Below are positions 51,253 to 60,926 of a DNA stretch of 64,000 bases, piece by piece; within the stretch, counting starts at the first letter, position 1; each line of letters opens with the position of its first letter. Source of the DNA: Roseovarius albus (GTDB lineage: Bacteria; Pseudomonadota; Alphaproteobacteria; Rhodobacterales; Rhodobacteraceae). Below the pieces are notes generated by a model, which saw nothing but the letters and a program-made list of their open reading frames with translations, was not told the DNA's origin and did not search any database. Both the position numbers and the translations under genes were made by a program. Where the stretch lies: the NCBI RefSeq assembly GCF_900172335.1, contig NZ_FWFX01000006.1, positions 62,001-126,000 on the forward strand, given 5' to 3'.

Positions 51253-52065
51253 CTATCGGTCGATTTTAGCTGCCATAATGGCGATCGCTTTTTGATAAAC
51301 GGTGGCCGCGTTCCATTGCTTGATCACATGAAAGTTGGGTTCGCCTGGCTGATAGCCTTGGCCCGGCTTCCAACCTTTTTGCCGTAGAAAATTCGCAGTT
51401 GAAGCGAGGGCATCCGCTTGGGAGTAGAAATCGACCCGTCCGTCGCCATTGGCGTCGACACCGTACTTGAGAGCGTTGCCCGGCAAGAACTGGGTGTGGC
51501 CCAGTTCACCGTGTTTCGCTCCCTTGGTGGCCGCAGTTATTGCCCCCTGATCGACCAGTTTCAATGCGCCGATTGCATGGGGAATAAAAAAGTCCGATCG
51601 ACGGCAATCATAGGCGAGGGTGGTGATGGCCGAGACCACTGCGCTGTCCCCCATAAAACCGCCAAAGCCGGTTTCCATTCCGTGGATGGCAATGATTACA
51701 CCAGCAGGCACACCGTACTGACGTTCAAGCGATGCATAGAAATTGGGGTTGCGCGCTTTGCGCTTGCGACCTTGGGCGACAATTGTATCTGCACCACGGA
51801 TCTGCATGAATTTTTCTAATGAGTATTTAAAGCTTTTTTGGTTCCGGTCGGCGGCAATGGTGCGGGTAGCATATTGTGCGCTTGAAAGGGCTTGCAGGCC
51901 CGGCTTTTTGACACCGGCCTTCTTGGCTTCTTTGGCAAAGGCCGATTTCCATGCGTTAAAACCATTGGAGGTATTACCGCACTTGGCTGCAATGGCCGCG
52001 CTGGCTGGAAGCAAAAGGAGGCAAATTCCCAATGTCGGAACAAAGTTTCGTTTCTTTATTTTCAT
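51253..52065 (-). CDS. Lytic murein transglycosylase (MltB/SltB type)
   Basis: A 270-residue GH103-type lytic transglycosylase. A Sec signal peptide (residues ~1–27, cleaved at AIA-AKC) is followed by the catalytic domain with E131 in IAIHGMETGFGGFMGD, and conserved GELGHTQFLPGNALKYGVDANGDGRVDFYSQADALASTANFL. It cleaves the MurNAc-GlcNAc bond of peptidoglycan to form 1,6-anhydro ends. It is shorter than E. coli MltB and lacks an extra peptidoglycan-binding domain. Located between two hypothetical membrane proteins on the same strand. Confidence 0.92.
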   Translation of the reverse strand: MKIKKRNFVPTLGICLLLLPASAAIAAKCGNTSNGFNAWKSAFAKEAKKAGVKKPGLQALSSAQYATRTIAADRNQKSFKYSLEKFMQIRGADTIVAQGRKRKARNPNFYASLERQYGVPAGVIIAIHGMETGFGGFMGDSAVVSAITTLAYDCRRSDFFIPHAIGALKLVDQGAITAATKGAKHGELGHTQFLPGNALKYGVDANGDGRVDFYSQADALASTANFLRQKGWKPGQGYQPGEPNFHVIKQWNAATVYQKAIAIMAAKIDR

Positions 52066-52150
52066 GGCAAAGCCCCCCACCAGCGGTTGTTATTTTACAA
52101 TGAGTTGAGAGGGGAGCATGCACAAGGGGAACTTGAGCAGAATTGAATCT

Positions 52151-53041
52151 TCATCCCACTATGTGCTGTAGCGTTTCCATTGCCTGTGCCGTTGTCCCGT
52201 AGACATTGAACGTCACGAAGGTGCCTGTCAGGGCAGCGGTTTGTGAGCTGAGGCGTAGATCTTCGCCCATGATCAGGTTAAAGATGATCAGAGCCAAGCC
52301 AACAGGGATACAAAACAAGAAAACCGCGAAGGATAAAAACCATGCGGATAGGCGTAGAAGGTCGCTTTGCTTGATGGTTTCGACCACAGTTTCAATGCGT
52401 GTTGCTTCGGTTGGATAATTTTCCTGGAAAATAGCGCGCAGGTCGCTCTCGCTGGCCAGATCCTGATTTGAAACAGTCTGACGGGCTAACAGCCGCTGTT
52501 GCAGAATGTCAGCCGTTTCTTCAATCTCTGGCAGCGCTTTGGCGCGAGAGGGGGAGGCCAGCCGAGAAGGGCAGGCAAGTTGATTTTCCAGTTCCATGTT
52601 TTCTTGATGATCAGGCTGAGTGGTTGCCTTGATGAAATCCGTGCTACTCAGGATATCTGTTCGCCCAATCCATTTGACGTAATCCGGGGATAGGGCCCAA
52701 TGTAACAGAGTCAATGAATGCGCTAAAATCGCATCGATCTGTAATGGTTCCTTGCCGAGACCGTCTGTTTCATCGCGGTTCGATTTGATCTGAACGGCAA
52801 GGAAAAACTCTGCAGGATTCTGCAATGTGGCGATTTCAATATCTTCGCATATTGCTAGTCTCACTACATGATCGTTTGTTGCGACCAAAGCACAGATGTC
52901 TGAAAGAACCCGGACCGAAGTGACTTTTTCTTCCAGGGCCTCAAAACTATGGGCAACCCGATTGGCAATCTTAACGATGTCGAGATCTCGATATCCCAGA
53001 AAAATGAGACCCGATGTTAACCAGTCTTTTTCGTTTTTCAT
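52151..53041 (-). CDS. Hypothetical protein with C-terminal membrane segments
   Basis: A 296-residue protein from ATG 53041 (a GTG at 53062 is an alternative). The N-terminal region (residues ~1–130; LTSGLIFLGYRDLDIVKIANRVAHSFEALEEKV; LVATNDHVVRLAICEDIEIATLQNPAEFFLAVQI) is alpha/beta-like. A middle polar linker with helical stretches follows (~150–225), then two hydrophobic segments (~225–250 and a weaker one ~265–285). No family recognised. It resembles the 50380–51045 protein in overall architecture. Confidence 0.65.
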   Translation of the reverse strand: MKNEKDWLTSGLIFLGYRDLDIVKIANRVAHSFEALEEKVTSVRVLSDICALVATNDHVVRLAICEDIEIATLQNPAEFFLAVQIKSNRDETDGLGKEPLQIDAILAHSLTLLHWALSPDYVKWIGRTDILSSTDFIKATTQPDHQENMELENQLACPSRLASPSRAKALPEIEETADILQQRLLARQTVSNQDLASESDLRAIFQENYPTEATRIETVVETIKQSDLLRLSAWFLSFAVFLFCIPVGLALIIFNLIMGEDLRLSSQTAALTGTFVTFNVYGTTAQAMETLQHIVG

Positions 53042-53430
53042 GCTATGGCCCGATTTGAACACTTAGAGAGTTGCACATTTTTTACACTCATAAGGTGAAA
53101 TCAATTTGTTTCAATTACGGACACATTGAGGCAATTTGCCGTAATCGCGCGAATTGGTTCTAAATTTGAAACAAATCGTTGCAATTATGCTCGCAAGTCG
53201 ACGGTTGATGGGGCGTTTCATCTGATTCTGAGTAAAGCAACGTCTGTGTCGTAAGACACGGTTGGGCTTATGAAATATTCTGTTTCATGAATCTTAGGTT
53301 ACCAATCGTGAGGGTTTCTTGAGAATTTGCATTCGGAAAGTGATTGCAACAAGTGTCATGAAAAAGGGTGCCGGAAGGCACCCTCTGCAGCACGTGCTTA
53401 TGCACATGTAAGTTTGATCCTGAACAACGC
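53042..53430. other. AT-rich gene-free interval with inverted repeats
   Basis: About 390 bp. ATTTGTTTCAA (53103–53113) and TTGAAACAAAT (53167–53177) are perfect inverted arms, and ATTACGG / CCGTAAT pairs lie between them. A minus-strand terminator is at 53361–53383. No credible ORF. Confidence 0.5.
53361..53383 (-). terminator. Intrinsic terminator of the binding-protein gene
   Basis: On the minus strand GGGTGCC-TTCC-GGCACCC is followed by TTTTT, 48 nt after the stop of the substrate-binding protein gene. Confidence 0.88.
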
Positions 53431-54270
53431 TTATGGAACAGTTGGAGCGATCATGTACATCGCTCGCATTGCGAGGCCAGGTTGGGCGGTTGGGAACGTA
53501 TTGCGGTATAGTTTTTGCATCTCTCCCGCGGCGTAAAGCCTTGAGATGATCGAATCTACTAGAAGTCGCATATCGGCGTCGCCGCGTTCCATCGCTAATC
53601 CGTGCTTTTCGACGGTTAATATTTCGTTTGAAATCTTAAACTTGTTTTGGACTTCGCTGCTGCTGAACAGATTGTAAAGGATGGATTGATCAGCGAAGTG
53701 CGCCTCGATTTCACCCGCTTCCAGAGCGCCCATAGCCGTTGCGTGATCATCAAAGGCAACAATTTCGCCATTGACGCCGGCACGCTTGAGCGAATTGCCT
53801 AGAGCCTGTTCAGTCGTCGTACCTTTGCGTACACCGATCTTTTTTCCTTCGAGTTGCGAAACATCTCCGGACGCCTCTCTGCGCAACAGAACTGCAGTTC
53901 CGTCGATAAAGGTAGGGGTGGAAAAGTCGACCTTTACCCGCCGCCGGAGCGTGATGGTCGCGGCGCCACAAAGCAAGTCGACGTTCCCGGAGGCGACTTG
54001 GTCGAACCGATCCTCTGTTGAGACGGCAACATAATTCACCTTGATCTCTTCGAGTTCTAAGGGTTCAGCCATGGCTTTAACAATGGTTTTGCACAGTTTG
54101 ATCGAATAGCCTGCGGGTTGACCTGCGCTGTCAGCAAATGACAAAGGCGCGGCGTCTGTGCGGTAACCGATGTTTATCTCGCCTTTGGCCCGGATGCGAT
54201 CAAGGGTTTGAGCAGTTGCCGGAGCAGCGAGCAGGGCCGTCATCAGAAGGCCAAGGGTCATGCGACGCAT
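53431..54270 (-). CDS. Orphan amino-acid ABC-transporter substrate-binding protein
   Basis: A 279-residue periplasmic binding protein of the type II (amino acid / HisJ-like) fold. Signal peptide (MRRMTLGLLMTALLAAPATA), then INIGYRTDAAPLSFADSAGQPAGYSIKLCK and GNVDLLCGAATITLRRRVKVDFSTPTF, which form the ligand-binding region with an Arg in TLRRRVKVDF. No permease or ATPase genes are adjacent, and a terminator directly follows, so it is monocistronic. It could feed a distant ABC transporter or a sensor. Amino-acid type is not inferable. Confidence 0.88.
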   Translation of the reverse strand: MRRMTLGLLMTALLAAPATAQTLDRIRAKGEINIGYRTDAAPLSFADSAGQPAGYSIKLCKTIVKAMAEPLELEEIKVNYVAVSTEDRFDQVASGNVDLLCGAATITLRRRVKVDFSTPTFIDGTAVLLRREASGDVSQLEGKKIGVRKGTTTEQALGNSLKRAGVNGEIVAFDDHATAMGALEAGEIEAHFADQSILYNLFSSSEVQNKFKISNEILTVEKHGLAMERGDADMRLLVDSIISRLYAAGEMQKLYRNTFPTAQPGLAMRAMYMIAPTVP

Positions 54271-54368
54271 TCAGTTATCCTTTGGTATGAAATCAGTTGG
54301 GTGCAGAGTAGTCGCTGGGACGGGAGTGTCAAACCGATCTCCGCTGGAGAGGCGGAAAAGCCCGCACC

Positions 54369-54392
54369 AAAAAAGGCGCCCCGCAGGGCGCC
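54369..54392 (-). terminator. Intrinsic terminator after glnA
   Basis: On the minus strand GGCGCCC-TGCG-GGGCGCC is followed by TTTTTT, 26 nt after the glnA stop. Confidence 0.9.
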
Positions 54393-54418
54393 TGAAGTTC
54401 GTGTGATATTCTGACAGC

Positions 54419-55825
54419 TTAGCAGCTGTAATACATCTGGAATTCAACCGGATGCGGGGTGTGCTCGTAGGTTTCGATCTCTTCCATTTTCAGGTCGATA
54501 TAGCCCTCGATCTGATCTTTAGTGAACACATCGCCAGCCAGAAGGTAATCGTGATCGGCTTGCAGCTCTTCCATGGCTTCGCGCAGGCTGCCGCAGACGG
54601 TTGGAATGTCTTTGAGCTCTTCTGCAGGAAGGTCATAGAGGTTTTTGTCCATGGCTTCACCGGGATCGATTTTGTTCTTGATCCCATCAAGGCCGGCCAT
54701 CAGCAGGGCCGCAAAGCAGAGATATGGGTTGGCGGCCGGATCAGGAAAACGTGCTTCAACACGCTTGGCTTTTGGGCTTTCTGTCCATGGGATACGGACA
54801 CAGCCCGAACGGTTGCGTGCAGAGTAGGCGCGTAGAACAGGTGCTTCGAACCCTGGGATCAGGCGCTTGTAGCTGTTGGTCGCCGGGTTGGTGAAGGCGT
54901 TGAGCGATTTAGCGTGGGTCAAGATGCCGCCGATGAAATACAGTGCTTCTTGGCTCAGGTCCGCGTATTTGTCACCTGCGAACAAAGGCTTGCCATCCTT
55001 CCAGATCGACATGTTCACGTGCATGCCGGTGCCGTTGTCGCCATAGATCGGCTTGGGCATGAAGGTGGCGGATTTGCCGTATGCGTGGGCCACGTTGTGG
55101 ATCACGTATTTGTATTTCTGCAGCTCATCAGCCTGTTTGGTCAGGCTATCAAAGATCAGGCCCAGCTCGTGCTGGCAGCTGGCCACCTCGTGGTGGTGCT
55201 TGTCGACCTTCATGCCCAGGCGCTTCATGGTGCTGAGCATCTCTGAGCGCAGGTCTTGCGCTTCGTCAATTGGGTTGACTGGGAAGTAACCGCCTTTGAG
55301 GCCGGGGCGGTGGCCCATGTTGCCCATTTCATATTCGGTGTCGGTGTTCCAGGACGCGTCTGAAGCATCAACTTCGTAGGATACTTTGTTGATACTGTTT
55401 GAGAAACGTACATCGTCAAACAAGAAAAATTCCGCTTCTGGCCCCATGTAGGCGACGTCGCCGATACCAGAGGATTTCAGGTAGGCTTCGGCTTTTTGCG
55501 CGGTGCCGCGCGGGTCGCGGTTGTAGGCTTCGCCAGTATCTGGCTCAACAACCGAGCAGTGGATGCACAATGTTTTTTCCGCGTAGAACGGGTCAACATA
55601 GGCGCTGGTGGTATCGAGCATCAATTTCATGTCTGACGCTTCAATCGACTTCCAGCCGGCAATGGACGAGCCATCAAACATGAAGCCTTCCTCAAGGAAG
55701 TCCTCATCAACCTGGTCGGCGATGATGGTCACGTGCTGCAGTTTACCACGTGGGTCTGTGAAACGAACGTCGACATATTCGATGTCTTCATCGCGGATTT
55801 GGTTGAGAACGTCTGAGATGCTCAT
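54419..55825 (-). CDS. glnA: Glutamine synthetase, type I
   Basis: A 468-residue GSI that joins ammonia and glutamate using ATP. Family motifs in order are [12 protein letters not shown] near residue 50, GPEAEFFLF near 128, [14 protein letters not shown] near 208 (metal/ATP region), [18 protein letters not shown] near 265, and [17 protein letters not shown] near 315. The adenylylation Tyr lies in NLYDLPAEE near residue 397, so GlnE-mediated control is expected. It lies 38 nt downstream of glnB on the same transcript. Confidence 0.97.
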   Translation of the reverse strand: MSISDVLNQIRDEDIEYVDVRFTDPRGKLQHVTIIADQVDEDFLEEGFMFDGSSIAGWKSIEASDMKLMLDTTSAYVDPFYAEKTLCIHCSVVEPDTGEAYNRDPRGTAQKAEAYLKSSGIGDVAYMGPEAEFFLFDDVRFSNSINKVSYEVDASDASWNTDTEYEMGNMGHRPGLKGGYFPVNPIDEAQDLRSEMLSTMKRLGMKVDKHHHEVASCQHELGLIFDSLTKQADELQKYKYVIHNVAHAYGKSATFMPKPIYGDNGTGMHVNMSIWKDGKPLFAGDKYADLSQEALYFIGGILTHAKSLNAFTNPATNSYKRLIPGFEAPVLRAYSARNRSGCVRIPWTESPKAKRVEARFPDPAANPYLCFAALLMAGLDGIKNKIDPGEAMDKNLYDLPAEELKDIPTVCGSLREAMEELQADHDYLLAGDVFTKDQIEGYIDLKMEEIETYEHTPHPVEFQMYYSC

Positions 55826-55863
55826 TCCCGATATCCTTTTAGCTGGGAGATTTGCGAATTGAG

Positions 55864-56328
<465 letters not shown>

Positions 56329-56371
56329 TCATGCATCTGAAATGAGCAAGAGTGAATCGAGTGAGGCGTAA

Positions 56372-57967
56372 ATGACAGAGCTTTTGACCGCAGCACAGAT
56401 GCGGGCCATCGAACAGGCGGCAATTGAGTCGGGTGAAGTGACGGGCCTGGAGCTGATGGAGCGCGCGGGACGGGGCGTGGTTGAGGCGATTTTTGAGGAA
56501 TGGCCGGAACTGAAGAAAGCATCCCATTGCGCGGTGGTTCTGTGCGGACCGGGGAACAATGGCGGCGATGGGTTTGTTATCGCGCGATTGCTCAAAGAAT
56601 GGGGCTGGGAGGTGGAGGTGTTTCTCTATGGAGCCGCTGACAAACTGCCGCCGGATGCGCGGGTGAATTATGAGCGGTGGATTAGCCACGAAACCGTTTC
56701 ACCAATGTCAGAATTTGACATTGAAGCATATTGTCCAAGGTCAATTGAAGAAGCTGGAAAAGCTTGGATTATAGATGCTATTTTTGGCACTGGGCTGACG
56801 CGACCTATCGAGGGAGAACTGGCTGAAACCTTGCAGCCTTTGTGCCAAATGTTCTTAGGGGTGCGACCCGGCATGATCGCTGTCGACATCCCGTCTGGTG
56901 TTTGTTCTGATAGCGGTAAGGTTTTGGGGTTGGCATTGCCTGCTGAAATGACGGTAACATTTCATCGAGCAAAGCTAGGGCATCACCTCGAAAGTGCGGG
57001 AAACGGAACATTTTCGCTTCACGAAACTGACATAGGGTTACCCCAAAGGATTCGAAACCCTCTCCAGACGCACAAATTGTTGAAAAATGACGACTATGGG
57101 ATGGGCGATTGGGTTCTTTGCGGCAAAGAGCGAAGCCCAGATAACTTAAAAACTAGTCACAAATTCTCCCATGGCCACGCCCTCATCCTCTCAGGCGGTT
57201 CGGGCAAAACCGGCGCAGCGCGGCTGGCAGCGCGGGGGGCGCTGCGGATCGGGGCAGGGTTGGTGACACTGGGCGTGCCACCGTCGGCGCAGATGGAAGT
57301 CTCCTGTCAGATCACGGCGCTGATGCTAAAGCGGATTGAGGGGGTAGAGAGTTTTGCCGAGGTGCTGTTGGACGAGCGTTTGAATGCTCTGTGCCTCGGG
57401 CCAGGGTTGGGTTTGGACAGAGCAAAGGAACTGGTGCCTGTGGCCTTGGCGTCCAAACGGGCGACGGTGTTGGATGCCGATGCCTTGTCGGCCTTTACGG
57501 ATGCACCGGAGGCTTTGTTTGACCTGCTGCACGACAATTGCGTGCTGACGCCGCACGGGGGCGAGTTTGCTCGGTTGTTCCCGGATATCTTGGCCAAGCT
57601 GAACGAGGTACCCACCAAAGGCCCGGCCTATTCCAAGGTGGATGCCACGCGTGAGGCGGCCAAGCGGGCAGGGTGTGTTGTGCTGTTCAAGGGGGCGGAT
57701 ACAGTGATTGCAGCGCCTGATGGTCGGTGTTCGATCAATTCAGCGCATTACGAGCGGTCGACCCCATGGTTGGCAACGGCTGGGTCTGGCGATGTACTGG
57801 CCGGGTTCATCACCGGGTTGATGGCGCGCGGGTTTGATCCGATGCAGTCGGCAGAAACGGCGGCCTGGCTGCATGTGGAATGCGCGCTCAGCTTTGGCCC
57901 CGGTCTGATTGCCGAGGATTTGCCCGAGGAATTGCCAAAGGTTTTTAGAAAACTTGGTGTGAGTTGA
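56372..57967 (+). CDS. nnr: Bifunctional NAD(P)H-hydrate epimerase/dehydratase
   Basis: A 531-residue fusion that repairs hydrated NAD(P)H. The N-terminal YjeF_N epimerase domain (residues ~1–215) has VVLCGPGNNGGDGFVIARLLKEWGWEVEVFLYG and AIFGTGLTRPIEG; the C-terminal ADP-dependent dehydratase domain (~255–525) has HGHALILSGGSGKTGAARLAARGALRIGAGLVTLGVP, VLDADALSAF, LTPHGGEFARLF and WLATAGSGDVLAGFITGLMARG. GC drops from about 58–75% to about 45% between ~56,690 and ~57,175 inside the gene without a frame break, suggesting a mosaic allele. Confidence 0.93.
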   Translation: MTELLTAAQMRAIEQAAIESGEVTGLELMERAGRGVVEAIFEEWPELKKASHCAVVLCGPGNNGGDGFVIARLLKEWGWEVEVFLYGAADKLPPDARVNYERWISHETVSPMSEFDIEAYCPRSIEEAGKAWIIDAIFGTGLTRPIEGELAETLQPLCQMFLGVRPGMIAVDIPSGVCSDSGKVLGLALPAEMTVTFHRAKLGHHLESAGNGTFSLHETDIGLPQRIRNPLQTHKLLKNDDYGMGDWVLCGKERSPDNLKTSHKFSHGHALILSGGSGKTGAARLAARGALRIGAGLVTLGVPPSAQMEVSCQITALMLKRIEGVESFAEVLLDERLNALCLGPGLGLDRAKELVPVALASKRATVLDADALSAFTDAPEALFDLLHDNCVLTPHGGEFARLFPDILAKLNEVPTKGPAYSKVDATREAAKRAGCVVLFKGADTVIAAPDGRCSINSAHYERSTPWLATAGSGDVLAGFITGLMARGFDPMQSAETAAWLHVECALSFGPGLIAEDLPEELPKVFRKLGVS

Positions 57968-58016
57968 ATTTTCTGCTCGCATCCCAAATCTAGCTTTGCT
58001 AAGAGGCAGGCCGGAA

Positions 58017-58101
58017 GCGGGTGTGGCGAAATTGGTAGACGCACTAGATTTAGGTTCTAGCGCCGCAAGGCGTGGGGGTTCAAGTCCCTCCACCCGCACC
58101 A
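58017..58101 (+). tRNA. tRNA-Leu (anticodon UAG)
   Basis: Acceptor stem GCGGGTG pairs with CACCCGC, encoded ACCA end at 58098–58101, D-loop TTGGTAGAC, anticodon loop ATTTAGGT with TAG, a long class II variable arm (GCGCCGCAAGGCGTG) and T-loop GGTTCAAGTCC. Reads CUA and probably other CUN codons. Confidence 0.97.
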
Positions 58102-58161
58102 TTCCATCAAAATAGTGATTTGATATCAAGGCTGTGTTCAGCTGGCAACATGAGTTGACCC

Positions 58162-59406
58162 CTACGTGGGGTTGAGTGGCTGAAGGTTTTGAGGTCTGGC
58201 ACGCGCTCTTCGGCAAGATTCCTTGCGCAACACCTTGTAAGCCCGTTCAAGTTCTGACCAGTCTGAGGGCGCGGAGGCGGTGCGCGTGTGTTGGCTGAAG
58301 ATTGACAAGCCAATATCAGCAAGCGCAACTTCGATTTTATCTACGGATGCACCTGTGTAGAACGAACGCCAATGGCTCAGGGCAATGTAGGTTGTTCCAA
58401 GATCCCGAGTGCGTATTGCCTGAAGCACGTTGCGATGCGCGTAGGCTTCGCTCTCCAACCAGCGATTTCGAGCGGATTGGATGGCGCGGCGCAGATGAGG
58501 GGTAAGGCTGCGGACAATCGCCAGGACGATCAGGACGATGGCGGCGATTGCGAGGCCAAACTGCCAGTTGAACCAGTGCTCCTTGCCTGTTGGACCTGCC
58601 GTTCCAGTTACTTTGATCTCGGCCCCTCCAATGTTGATGGTCTCAACGGCGTTGGTTTCAGTGTTGAACCAGTCGAGTTTCACAGGCGGCAAAGTCATTG
58701 TTCCCGGGCCTGTGGCGAGATAAGTCGTTTCTTCCACGCGACTGCCCGACAGGTGGCCGCGCTCTTCGGTGTCGCGGACAACCGGGTCTTCAGGATAAGC
58801 CCGTGCTGCATCACCGGTGAATTCCGGGGTGAGGGAAGGGATCATGATTGGGGTGGTTCCCGTGATCTGCGCAGTGAGCACGCGTGTTACAGCGTCACCA
58901 GGGTGCAGATCATTTGGGGTGTCCAGCGTTTGTTCAAGCGTAAAACTCTCTGCGATGATTAGGGGATCCAACTCTTCAGCGCCTGCAGGTACTTGGGCTG
59001 TGAACGTGACCGGCTCAAGTGGCAATTTGACCTGCGTTGGATCGGTTTCACCGGGCTTTGGATAGGTCACCAGAATGTTCGCCGGTGGCAAGGAGAATGA
59101 CCCTGCTTGCAAGGGATAGATCCGGTAAGATCGTTGAACCCCCGACCATGTTTCACCCTTCACCGTTTCGCTGATCGGCGAGGTTGCGCGCTCTGGCAGC
59201 CGGATCAGCAGGCCGGGTTGGTCCAGTGCGGGAAATTCCGGCGGGGCGAGCATCCAGGTTGGGACCAGAACTTTCATGCGCAACACGACGGGCTGCCCGA
59301 CGGTGACGGTATCGGTTTCAAATTCGACTGATAGTTGTGGCTCATCTTGCGCCACTGCGATGCCAGCTAGCCAGATCAGGGCAAGAGCGATAAGCGTGCG
59401 GATCAT
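58162..59406 (-). CDS. batD: BatD-like protein
   Basis: A 414-residue BatD-family protein. A signal peptide (MIRTLIALALIWLAGIAVA) is followed by large beta-rich Ig-like domains (~20–275; PVVLRMKVLVPTWMLAPPEFP; YRIYPLQAGSFSLPPANILV) and a transmembrane segment (~285–305; WQFGLAIAAIVLIVLAIV), then a cytoplasmic helical C-terminus. BatD proteins act with BatA and BatB in Bacteroides aerotolerance-type operons; the molecular role is unsettled. Its start overlaps the batB/C stop by 4 nt. The final ~25 residues are Arg-rich. Confidence 0.87.
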   Translation of the reverse strand: MIRTLIALALIWLAGIAVAQDEPQLSVEFETDTVTVGQPVVLRMKVLVPTWMLAPPEFPALDQPGLLIRLPERATSPISETVKGETWSGVQRSYRIYPLQAGSFSLPPANILVTYPKPGETDPTQVKLPLEPVTFTAQVPAGAEELDPLIIAESFTLEQTLDTPNDLHPGDAVTRVLTAQITGTTPIMIPSLTPEFTGDAARAYPEDPVVRDTEERGHLSGSRVEETTYLATGPGTMTLPPVKLDWFNTETNAVETINIGGAEIKVTGTAGPTGKEHWFNWQFGLAIAAIVLIVLAIVRSLTPHLRRAIQSARNRWLESEAYAHRNVLQAIRTRDLGTTYIALSHWRSFYTGASVDKIEVALADIGLSIFSQHTRTASAPSDWSELERAYKVLRKESCRRARARPQNLQPLNPT

Positions 59407-60926
59407 TGCTCGGCCCTCGCATTGTCAGCCAGGAACCGGCCGCGCAAGAAATCTTCCATGCCGGTGTCGATGGACTCGATCCACTGTTCTGCGGTTTGGG
59501 GGGCGGCGTCTTCTTGCGTGGCCTCGATCTCGGTTTCAGCTCCTTTGGCGGCCTCATTATCGAACACGATATCGTCTGCGCCGATCCCGGCCTCTTCGCC
59601 GGTATCAGACTGTTCGCGCGTGGCTTCGACATATTCGACGATGGCCTTGGCCACTTCAAGATTGTGCTGAGCTGCCGGGAAATCCGGTTGCCGGGTCAAT
59701 GCAGTTTCAAACGAGCGTACTGCCGGGCGGTATTGTCGGTTTTTGATTTCGGCCAGGCCTTGATTGAAGGCGGCATCGGCATTGTCCAGCCGTTGAAAAA
59801 TCTCAATAGCGTCTTCATACTGGCCTGCGCGGTACTTGGCATAGCCGCGCCACATCGGATCCTCGAATAATTCGCCTGCCTCGGCAAAACTATTGTCCTT
59901 AAAGGCGAGGTATCCTTGCTGGTCCGGGGTTAGGAACCAGTCTTTCCATCCATCTGCACGCGCTGCATTTGGAAATTGCGTCAGAATGAGCGCCAGAGCG
60001 ACTGCAGCCCATCGCATGGTCCAGCCACGGCGGAACCACAGCGCGATAAACAAAGCCACGGGCCAAGCTAGCCACCAGGCGCGATCCTGCCACTGCAGGC
60101 GATCGTCATCAGCCAGCGCAGCCTGTTGGAGCGAGCGAAGCTGGCGTTCGATCCGGGCGATATCGCTGTCGTCCGGTGTGATCTGAACGGTGCTGGAATT
60201 TGCGATTTGCGCCAGTTGGGGGAGATCGTTTCCATCAGGCACGGTTTGCAAGAACACTATAGGTGGTCGGTTTTCGACGGCCTCGGCGTTCAATGCCACC
60301 ATATCAGCGGGATCGAGATCGTCGAGGGCAAAGAGGATCGCGCCACCTGTTTCAGATTTGCCCAAGATCTCCAGTGCCAGCGCCAAGGCTGTGGCGGCAT
60401 CGGCACCTTCGACGGGCATGACCTTTGGTATCAGCCCCGTTAGCAGAGGCTTGAGTATGTTCGGATCTTCGGTCAGCGGTGCGACCTGATGCGCCGAGCC
60501 CGCATAGGCGATCAGCGCCGTGCGCGCGCCTGCGCGGGATTCGATCAGGTCGAGGATTTTGTATTTCGCACGATCCAAACGCGATGGTGCAAGATCGGGG
60601 GCTTCCATCGACTCCGTCACCTTGAGTGCCACAACCAGCGGCGCGGTTTCTGCAACCAGTGGATTGGGAACCCGGTTCCAACTGGGACCCGCGACCGCGA
60701 GGCATAGCAGGACGCCCGCAAGTGCGAACAGATCAATCGGGGAAAACCGGCGTGTGTGCGTGTTTCCAACCTCCAATGCCTTTGCCAAATGAGGGGCAAG
60801 GGCAGCGTGTTGATTGGATGTGCGTTGTTTGCGTGGGCGTATGGACCACCACAAAAAGGCCACCGGTAGCAGGCCGAGCAGCCACCATGGCCGCAGTAAG
60901 TGGAAGAATTCGATGAATTGCGTCAT
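59403..60926 (-). CDS. batB: BatB/BatC-type fusion: VWA domain plus TPR region
   Basis: A 507-residue protein from ATG 60926. Transmembrane segments (~13–28, ~62–80) flank the N-terminus, a VWA domain spans ~97–260, another membrane segment lies near ~285–320, and TPR-like repeats occupy ~345–430 (FEDPMWRGYAKYRAGQYEDAIEIFQ; AFNQGLAEIKNRQYRPAVRSFETAL), then an acidic tail. The VWA MIDAS motif is LKVTESM, with K102 in place of the first Asp of DxSxS, so metal binding is probably lost, a feature of a known proteobacterial subgroup. The start overlaps the batA stop by 4 nt. Confidence 0.88.
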   Translation of the reverse strand: MTQFIEFFHLLRPWWLLGLLPVAFLWWSIRPRKQRTSNQHAALAPHLAKALEVGNTHTRRFSPIDLFALAGVLLCLAVAGPSWNRVPNPLVAETAPLVVALKVTESMEAPDLAPSRLDRAKYKILDLIESRAGARTALIAYAGSAHQVAPLTEDPNILKPLLTGLIPKVMPVEGADAATALALALEILGKSETGGAILFALDDLDPADMVALNAEAVENRPPIVFLQTVPDGNDLPQLAQIANSSTVQITPDDSDIARIERQLRSLQQAALADDDRLQWQDRAWWLAWPVALFIALWFRRGWTMRWAAVALALILTQFPNAARADGWKDWFLTPDQQGYLAFKDNSFAEAGELFEDPMWRGYAKYRAGQYEDAIEIFQRLDNADAAFNQGLAEIKNRQYRPAVRSFETALTRQPDFPAAQHNLEVAKAIVEYVEATREQSDTGEEAGIGADDIVFDNEAAKGAETEIEATQEDAAPQTAEQWIESIDTGMEDFLRGRFLADNARAEQ

